From Pseudomonadota bacterium (GTDB taxonomy: Bacteria; Pseudomonadota; Zetaproteobacteria; Mariprofundales; Mariprofundaceae), in assembly GCA_002401635.1 (NCBI GenBank), contig NVTQ01000105.1, forward strand, positions 1 through 6,128: DNA of 6,128 nucleotides. Reading direction: 5' to 3'. The notes under the pieces were generated by a model. It had not been told where the DNA came from, did no database searches, and saw nothing but the letters and a program-made list of their open reading frames with translations. The position numbers were made by a program, and so were the translations under genes. Shown here in pieces: positions 1 through 4,271 of this stretch. Within the stretch, counting starts at the first letter, position 1; every line of letters starts with the position of its first letter.

Positions 1-579
1 AGAGAACATCCGAAAATGAGCAGATGCAATCATCAATAATAGCATTGGGATTGAAAGCAATGTGTTGATGCGTGATGCCATCAATGCTTTTTTACCAGCT
101 GCAGCTTTCTCATCAGCAGTCGCTTCAACCATGCCAATCACTTTCTTTTGGTTTGGCCAGATGATGAACATAACGTTTGCCCACATAATAATAGCAAGCA
201 ATGCGCCGATACGAATATCCCAACCAGGAGTGCCGCCATCGATTTCTCCAGTAGCCATGCCGTAAAACAACACGATACCAAAAACCAATGTTAAATTCGC
301 GCCCATGCGGAACCAGTGTAATGCACGACGAACGATGCTGTCTTCTTTGAATAGCTCTGCTTTTGAATCGGCAGAAAAGCCACCCATAGATGGCACTTGT
401 ACAAAGTTAAAGTAGTACAATAAACCAATCCATAGAATACCAGAGAGTACATGTAGCCAGCGTGCGCCATCAAAAATACTTGGTACGTTGCCACCTGTAG
501 CAGCAGCGATAGCCACAATAATTGCGGTTAAAACAAAACCTGCAATCATTGTGAGTTTATGATCTTGTAAAATTTTCAT
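1..579 (-). CDS. PuuD-like (urate oxidase N-terminal family) multi-pass membrane protein, 3' end outside window
   Basis: The frame reads without a stop from ATG at 577-579 to the window edge, giving 193 residues. A strong Shine-Dalgarno (GGAGG on the minus strand, 585-589) sits 5 nt before the start. The protein is hydrophobic, with likely membrane helices near residues 10-28, 41-60, 92-108, 122-141 and 172-188. Signatures of the PuuD / Urate_ox_N family include WLHVLSGILWIG (41-52), HWFRMGA (88-94), IMWANVMFIIWPNQKKVI (131-148) and SRINTLLSIP (169-178). H43, H88 and H188 lie in or beside helices and could bind haem, but this is inference. PuuD proper is a membrane urate hydroxylase with a C-terminal cytochrome c domain. 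Short relatives lacking that domain exist and are often left unnamed or mislabelled. The cut end hides which type this is, so urate as substrate is not established. A cytochrome gene lies divergently next to it. The family assignment is fairly firm; the reaction is not. Confidence 0.8.
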   Translation of the reverse strand, partial: MKILQDHKLTMIAGFVLTAIIVAIAAATGGNVPSIFDGARWLHVLSGILWIGLLYYFNFVQVPSMGGFSADSKAELFKEDSIVRRALHWFRMGANLTLVFGIVLFYGMATGEIDGGTPGWDIRIGALLAIIMWANVMFIIWPNQKKVIGMVEATADEKAAAGKKALMASRINTLLSIPMLLLMIASAHFRMFS

Positions 580-606
580 ACAATCCTCCATTTAAAATAT
601 GTCAGC

Positions 607-635
607 ATTATAGCCACATTTGAAAATTTTAATAC
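607..635 (-). promoter_or_regulatory. Probable sigma-70-type promoter of the PuuD-like gene
   Basis: Read on the minus strand, positions 612-607 are a perfect TATAAT -10 hexamer. Transcription would begin near position 600, leaving a leader of about 20 nt that contains the GGAGG ribosome binding site. The -35 position at 17-bp spacing (635-630) reads GTATTA, a poor match to TTGACA, so the promoter may depend on an activator or on the AT-rich upstream stretch. The call rests on the -10 box and its placement. Confidence 0.5.
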
Positions 636-650
636 TTAATAGGAATGGGG

Positions 651-679
651 TTTAGTTGAAAATCATAATCTGAGATTAT
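651..679 (+). promoter_or_regulatory. Weak candidate promoter for the cytochrome-nadK-recN operon
   Basis: TTTAGT (651-656) and GATTAT (674-679) are separated by 17 bp. They match the sigma-70 -35 and -10 hexamers at 3 and 4 of 6 positions. The -10 overlaps the inverted repeat at 662-682, which would let a bound protein block it. A second weak option is TTGCGG (755-760) with TGATAA (774-779), nearer the gene. Neither is strong, so the real start site is uncertain. Confidence 0.2.
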
Positions 680-682
680 CAT
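662..682. repeat. Inverted repeat, candidate operator
   Basis: ATAATCT (665-671) and AGATTAT (673-679) are perfect 7-bp arms around a single central G. After one mismatch (664 against 680), two more bases pair on each side. A near-perfect 21-bp dyad with an odd centre, lying between two divergent genes, is typical of a site for a dimeric transcription factor. No regulator is identified, and it matches no consensus I can name with confidence. Confidence 0.45.
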
Positions 683-710
683 GCGGGCTGCACGCCACAT
701 TCAATGCCAA

Positions 711-734
711 TTGGAATCTTGGGTTGAAATCTTG
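711..734. repeat. Tandem direct repeat TTGRAATCTTG, candidate regulator-binding site
   Basis: TTGGAATCTTG (711-721) and TTGAAATCTTG (724-734) agree at 10 of 11 positions and start 13 bp apart, so they are separated by about one and a quarter helical turns. Direct repeats at near-helical spacing upstream of a gene often bind response regulators or other activators. The second copy overlaps the inverted repeat at 731-750. The repeats are seen directly; their role is inferred. Confidence 0.35.
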
Positions 735-750
735 ATGGGGTGACATCAAG
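731..750. repeat. Inverted repeat CTTGATG-N6-CATCAAG, operator or 5'-UTR hairpin
   Basis: CTTGATG (731-737) and CATCAAG (744-750) are perfect 7-bp arms around a 6-nt centre (GGGTGA). It lies 54 bp before the cytochrome start. It could be a binding site for a dimeric regulator or, if transcription starts upstream, a leader hairpin. There is no following T-run, so it is not an intrinsic terminator. Confidence 0.4.
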
Positions 751-803
751 CTGGTTGCGGGTATAGCGTGCGCTGATAAAAAATATATAGAAGTGAGGTA
801 TTC

Positions 804-1088
804 ATGGCAGAGTCTGAATCCAAACAAAAATGGCAACCTAGTAAAAAGGATATGGTGTTTTTTGCCATTGTAGCGGCAGTCATTTTATTATTGGTGTTGG
901 GAACAAGTGAGCGTAAAACCAAGCCTGTACCTTCGGATCAAATGCATAAGCAAGTGACATCACGTGCTGAGTGTATGACATGCCATGGCGTAGAAGGGGT
1001 CAAGCCACAACCTATGGGGCATAGCAAGGCGGATCAGTGTTTTCAGTGTCATTTGCAGCCTACAAACAGGGATAAAATGGCGCTATGA
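804..1088 (+). CDS. Small membrane-anchored diheme c-type cytochrome
   Basis: This 94-residue protein has two haem c attachment motifs, CMTCH (57-61) and CFQCH (79-83). A hydrophilic N-terminus is followed by one membrane helix at about 17-33. There is no obvious cleavage site, so it probably stays as an anchor with the haem part in the periplasm. H48 and H73 each lie about ten residues or fewer before a CXXCH and are plausible distal ligands, suggesting bis-histidine low-potential haems; M71 is an alternative. This is inferred from spacing. The motif layout recalls small multihaem electron carriers such as NapB or NapC/NirT-type tails, but I cannot name the family. GAGG at 795-798 supports the start. 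The stop codon overlaps the nadK start (ATGA, 1085-1088), so translation of the two is probably coupled. The divergent neighbour is a PuuD-like membrane protein, a possible partner. Confidence 0.85.
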   Translation: MAESESKQKWQPSKKDMVFFAIVAAVILLLVLGTSERKTKPVPSDQMHKQVTSRAECMTCHGVEGVKPQPMGHSKADQCFQCHLQPTNRDKMAL

Positions 1089-1954
1089 GCATGAAAACCA
1101 TGCATAGCATCGGCATTAGCATCAAACCAAATGATAGTCGTGCCAGTGCGATTGCAGATGAGTTGGCGGTATGGTTATTGCAGCGAGGCTGTGAGGTTTT
1201 GTGCGATACAAACCACTTGGATATGCATGGTGAAGTGGTATCGATGGCTGAGCTTGCCAAGCGTGCAGAACTGCTGATTGTATTGGGTGGCGATGGCACA
1301 TTGTTGGGTGCTGGTAGACATTTGGTGGGTTCAAATGTGCCAATTTTAGGCATTAACTTGGGTCGCTTGGGTTTTTTAACCGATACACCTGTGGGCAGTA
1401 TGTTGGATGTGGTTGCAGAGGTTCTATCGGGCAATTATAAAACCAAATACCACTTTGCATTACAGGCTGAAAGTTGGCGTGATGGTGAATTATTAAAGCG
1501 CGGCATTGCTATGAATGATGTGGTATTGCAACGTCAGTCGCATCCGCGCCCAATTGAGTTTGAACTTCACTTTCGTGACCAATTAATGTTTCGTACACGT
1601 GCCGATGGTTTGGTTGTGGCAACACCCGCAGGCTCGACAGCTTATGCGTTGTCTGCGGGTGGTCCGATTGTACATCCTGAAGTAGAGGCAATGAGTGTGG
1701 TTCCGCTATGCCCGCATACGTTGTCCAACCGCCCTGTTGTTGTGCCTGCCAATGATGTATTAAAGTTAACGCTGTTGGATAGCCCTCAACCCTCGGCATT
1801 AAGCCTAGATGGGCAAGAACATATGAATTTATTGCAGGGTGATTCAGTAACCATTCAAAAGGCAGGTCAGATTTGTCTGATTTATCTGCCAGAGCGACAC
1901 TACTTCAATACTTTGCGTAGTAAATTACATTGGGCGGGGCATGATGGTGATTAA
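1085..1954 (+). CDS. nadK: NAD kinase (ATP-dependent, NadK)
   Basis: NadK phosphorylates NAD at the 2'-hydroxyl of its adenosine ribose to give NADP in the cytoplasm, and is the main source of cellular NADP. The 289 residues match the usual bacterial length. Family motifs appear in order: the catalytic GGDGTLLGAGR (68-78), GINLGRLGFLTD (89-100), the NAD-contacting N144-D145 in MNDVVLQR, DGLVVATPAGSTAYALSAGGP (174-194) and the HTLSNRPVVVP segment (211-221). The chosen start overlaps the cytochrome stop in an ATGA. Only a weak AGGG lies upstream at about 13 nt, which fits translational coupling. In-frame ATGs at 1091 and 1100 are alternatives; the last would begin right before the conserved IGI strand but has no ribosome binding site. 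recN follows 12 nt downstream, the order also found in Escherichia coli. Confidence 0.97.
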   Translation: MSMKTMHSIGISIKPNDSRASAIADELAVWLLQRGCEVLCDTNHLDMHGEVVSMAELAKRAELLIVLGGDGTLLGAGRHLVGSNVPILGINLGRLGFLTDTPVGSMLDVVAEVLSGNYKTKYHFALQAESWRDGELLKRGIAMNDVVLQRQSHPRPIEFELHFRDQLMFRTRADGLVVATPAGSTAYALSAGGPIVHPEVEAMSVVPLCPHTLSNRPVVVPANDVLKLTLLDSPQPSALSLDGQEHMNLLQGDSVTIQKAGQICLIYLPERHYFNTLRSKLHWAGHDGD

Positions 1955-1966
1955 GATAGGCATGCA

Positions 1967-3634
1967 ATGTTAACAGAATTAAAAGTACGACAATTTGGTT
2001 TGATGCAAGATGTTCGGCTGGAATTTTCTTCGGGCATGACGGTGTTTACAGGTGAAACAGGGGCTGGAAAATCCTTGTTGGTGGATGCGCTTGGCGCTGT
2101 GTTTGGCGCGCGCGCCAGTGCTGATTGGGTGCGTCATGGTGCGGAACGTGCGGAATTAAATGCTGTGATTGAAAATAAAGATGTGCGCTTGCAGCGTTTA
2201 TTGGAAGAGCAAGATATGGACACCGATGAGCCATTGTTTTTGCGGCGTGTCATCAATGCTGATGGTCGTTCACGGGCATGGTTGAATGGTGTACCAGTGC
2301 CATTAAAATTATTGCAGCAAATTGGTGGTATTTGCCTTGATTTGCATGGTCAACATGAGCATCAAGGCTTGATGCAGCCTGAGTTTCAACAGCAGCTAGT
2401 GGATTCGCGTGTGGATGCAGATGCATTGCAAGATGTAAGGTTTGCTTTTGAAAGCCTGCAACAGGCACGTAAACAATTGCATCAATTGCAGCATCAGCAA
2501 GGCGAGAGTGCAGGTCAGGCTGCATGGATGCGTTCGGAATTTGAAAAATTAAGTAGCTTAGATATTCAAGAAGAGCTGGAAGAAAGTCTTATTTCGCAAG
2601 TTGAAGCTGGACAAAATGTAGCGCAAATCCAGCAGGCTGGTGCGCAGGCATTGATGTTGCTGGATGAAGGTGATGAGGGCAATGTGCGTAGCCTTTTGGC
2701 ACAAGCCTCGCATGCCATCGAACCTTTGGCAGCTTATCATAGTGGTTTGGAGAGCGCATCGGATTTATTGGCGCAAGTGGATGCTTTATTGAGTGAAATA
2801 CCGCCGTATTTAAACGATGCACAGGAAGTGGCATTGGATATGGAAGCCTTGCAAACAGCCGAAGATCGTTTGGCGGCATTGCGAGAAGCGATGCGTAGAC
2901 ATGATGTGAATGAAGCAGGTTTATTATTGCTTATGAAAGACTGGCAACAACGCCTTTCTTTATTGGATACAGCCGAGTGGGATGAAGATGCTCTGCATGA
3001 GCATGTGCAGAAAGCAGAGCAAGACTATTGTGCCAAAGCCAAGGTGTTGAGTGTTTTGCGGGCAGAAGCGATTGATGATTTGGTAGCTGCATTGCGCCCC
3101 TATTTGGATCGTTTGGGCATGGCTGGCATGCAAGTGAAGGTTGAGCTTGTTTGTTTGCAAGATCAAAACAAAGCATGGCATGCATCGGGTTGGGATGATA
3201 TGACGTTTATGCTCTCCAGTAACCCAGGTGAGCCTTTCCGAGCTTTGGCACAGGTGGCATCGGGTGGTGAGTTATCACGTTTGGTATTGTCATTGAAAGC
3301 ATGTGGAGCATTTATTCATGCGCCTGCGATTGCGGTGTTTGATGAAGTCGATGTTGGTATTGGTGGAGAAACTGCTTGGTGTGTGGGCGAATTATTGGCA
3401 GCCATGGGTAAAGAGCGACAAGTGTTTGTGGTCTCGCATTTGCCACAAGTAGCATCTTGCGCGCAGCATCAAATTAGTATTTTGAAAACCCAACGTGATG
3501 ATCGAACCATTACGGATTTGGCAGTGTTGCAGCCCGATGAGAGAGCAGCAGAGATTGCTCGAATGTTGGGCGGTGTGGATGCAGAAAGCCTTGAGCATGC
3601 CAAACAGATGCTGCAAAAAGGTCAAATGATTTAG
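1967..3634 (+). CDS. recN: DNA repair protein RecN
   Basis: RecN is an SMC-like ATPase that acts early in repair of double-strand breaks, holding DNA ends or sister duplexes for RecA-dependent recombination. At 555 residues it is full length (E. coli RecN is about 553). The N-terminal head has Walker A GETGAGKS (29-36). The middle, about 150-400, is rich in Glu, Gln, Leu and Ala and should form the antiparallel coiled coil. The C-terminal head has the ABC signature SGGELSR (432-438), Walker B AIAVFDEVD (454-462, with catalytic E460) and the switch histidine in VVSHLPQVA (H491). AGG at 1958-1960 is spaced 6 nt from the ATG. It follows nadK by 12 nt and precedes the acetyltransferase by 13 nt. 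I saw no LexA-type (CTGT-N8-ACAG) box just upstream, so an SOS promoter of its own is not evident here. Confidence 0.97.
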   Translation: MLTELKVRQFGLMQDVRLEFSSGMTVFTGETGAGKSLLVDALGAVFGARASADWVRHGAERAELNAVIENKDVRLQRLLEEQDMDTDEPLFLRRVINADGRSRAWLNGVPVPLKLLQQIGGICLDLHGQHEHQGLMQPEFQQQLVDSRVDADALQDVRFAFESLQQARKQLHQLQHQQGESAGQAAWMRSEFEKLSSLDIQEELEESLISQVEAGQNVAQIQQAGAQALMLLDEGDEGNVRSLLAQASHAIEPLAAYHSGLESASDLLAQVDALLSEIPPYLNDAQEVALDMEALQTAEDRLAALREAMRRHDVNEAGLLLLMKDWQQRLSLLDTAEWDEDALHEHVQKAEQDYCAKAKVLSVLRAEAIDDLVAALRPYLDRLGMAGMQVKVELVCLQDQNKAWHASGWDDMTFMLSSNPGEPFRALAQVASGGELSRLVLSLKACGAFIHAPAIAVFDEVDVGIGGETAWCVGELLAAMGKERQVFVVSHLPQVASCAQHQISILKTQRDDRTITDLAVLQPDERAAEIARMLGGVDAESLEHAKQMLQKGQMI

Positions 3635-3647
3635 TGAGATACTATCA

Positions 3648-4166
3648 ATGACACATCGTACACTTGTACGCGCCGCAGAAACGGGCGATGTGGATGATAT
3701 GTATGCATTGCTTGCGCCCTATGCCAAAGAACACGTGATTTTACAGCGTGATAAAGATGATTTATATCAACATTTGCAAGAATTTGTGATTGCTGAATAT
3801 GATGGTGTATTGGTTGGCACCGCAGCATTGCATATTTACGGCTCAAACATTGCCGAGATTCGTTCGTTGGTTGTGAACCCAGATTATCAAGGTAAACGCA
3901 TTGGTCATTTGCTCGTTGAAGGCTGTGAGAAAATGGCGGCACAATTGCATGTTGCCAAAGTTTTTGCTTTGACCTACGTGGATTATTTTTTTATCAGTAT
4001 GGGTTACGCTGTTGTGCCCAAAGAGAGCTTGCCGCATAAAATTTGGACGGTATGTGTGCATTGTAAAAAATTTGGTGATTGTGATGAGATTGCCGTACAA
4101 AAGCGATTATCCGATGCACAAATTGAACCTATGCAGGTATTTCCTATTTTGGATGTAATGGGCTAA
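3648..4166 (+). CDS. GNAT acetyltransferase, short-form N-acetylglutamate synthase-like (ArgA type)
   Basis: This 172-residue single-domain GNAT protein has the acetyl-CoA motif A, IRSLVVNPDYQGKRIGHLLVEG (71-92), after the AALHIYGSNIAE strand (59-70). The C-terminal part, VFALTYVDYFFISMGYAVVPKESLPHKIW at 105-133 followed by CVHCKKFGDCDE (136-147), closely resembles the short stand-alone N-acetylglutamate synthases such as mycobacterial Rv2747. Those make N-acetylglutamate from glutamate and acetyl-CoA in the first step of arginine synthesis. C136, C139 and C145 form a CX2CX5C pattern that could hold a metal or act as a redox switch, which is inference. It lacks the amino-acid kinase domain of classical ArgA, so arginine feedback would need another site. 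The start follows recN by 13 nt with only a weak GTGAG ribosome site, fitting operon readthrough. GNAT membership is certain; the substrate is likely but unproven from sequence. Confidence 0.8.
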   Translation: MTHRTLVRAAETGDVDDMYALLAPYAKEHVILQRDKDDLYQHLQEFVIAEYDGVLVGTAALHIYGSNIAEIRSLVVNPDYQGKRIGHLLVEGCEKMAAQLHVAKVFALTYVDYFFISMGYAVVPKESLPHKIWTVCVHCKKFGDCDEIAVQKRLSDAQIEPMQVFPILDVMG

Positions 4167-4182
4167 ACAGACTTAAGGGAAC

Positions 4183-4250
4183 GGGGCAATCGCATTAAAA
4201 TATGACTTATTTCAGGTTAATACCGAATCATACTTTAATGCGATTGCCCT
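4183..4250. repeat. Long inverted repeat in the convergent intergenic region
   Basis: GGGCAATCGCATTAAA (4184-4199) and its exact reverse complement (4234-4249) form perfect 16-bp arms. A possible G-U pair extends the outer end. After one mismatch, five further pairs (TATGA at 4201-4205 with TCATA at 4228-4232) extend the inner end, leaving a loop of about 22 nt. It lies 17 bp after the acetyltransferase stop and 21 bp after the kinase stop on the other strand, so it could end transcription from both sides. No T-run follows on either strand, so it is not a textbook intrinsic terminator. A palindromic mobile repeat (MITE- or REP-like), or the remnant ends of an insertion sequence, would look the same. 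I could not see a clear target-site duplication. Confidence 0.6.
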
Positions 4251-4271
4251 GCATCATGCTGAAAGTTGTCA

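Larger units (their letters stand above)
580..803. other. Divergent intergenic region between the PuuD-like gene and the cytochrome operon
   Basis: This 224-bp stretch separates two genes that point away from each other, so it must hold the promoters of both. No convincing ORF is visible. It contains a consensus -10 box for the leftward gene, two inverted repeats (662-682 and 731-750) and an 11-bp direct repeat (711-721 and 724-734), listed separately. The cytochrome start at 804 is preceded by GAGG at 795-798, with 5 nt of spacing. Confidence 0.7.

Noticed and set aside
62..518. ORFs at 62-265 (plus) and 291-518 (minus)
   Set aside because: Both overlap the PuuD-like gene in other frames. 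The PuuD-like frame has the ribosome binding site, promoter and family motifs.
707..714. Short palindrome CCAATTGG
   Set aside because: It is only 8 bp with no extension, so it is expected by chance in a region of this size.
1060..1434. Long minus-strand ORFs opposite nadK, such as 1060-1434 and 1509-1799
   Set aside because: They are antisense to a clearly functional gene, have low-complexity His/Pro-rich translations and lack family motifs or ribosome binding sites.
2104..2117. Perfect 14-bp palindrome TGGCGCGCGCGCCA
   Set aside because: It lies inside recN and encodes the conserved region after Walker A (FGARAS). An alternating GC run makes such symmetry easy by chance.
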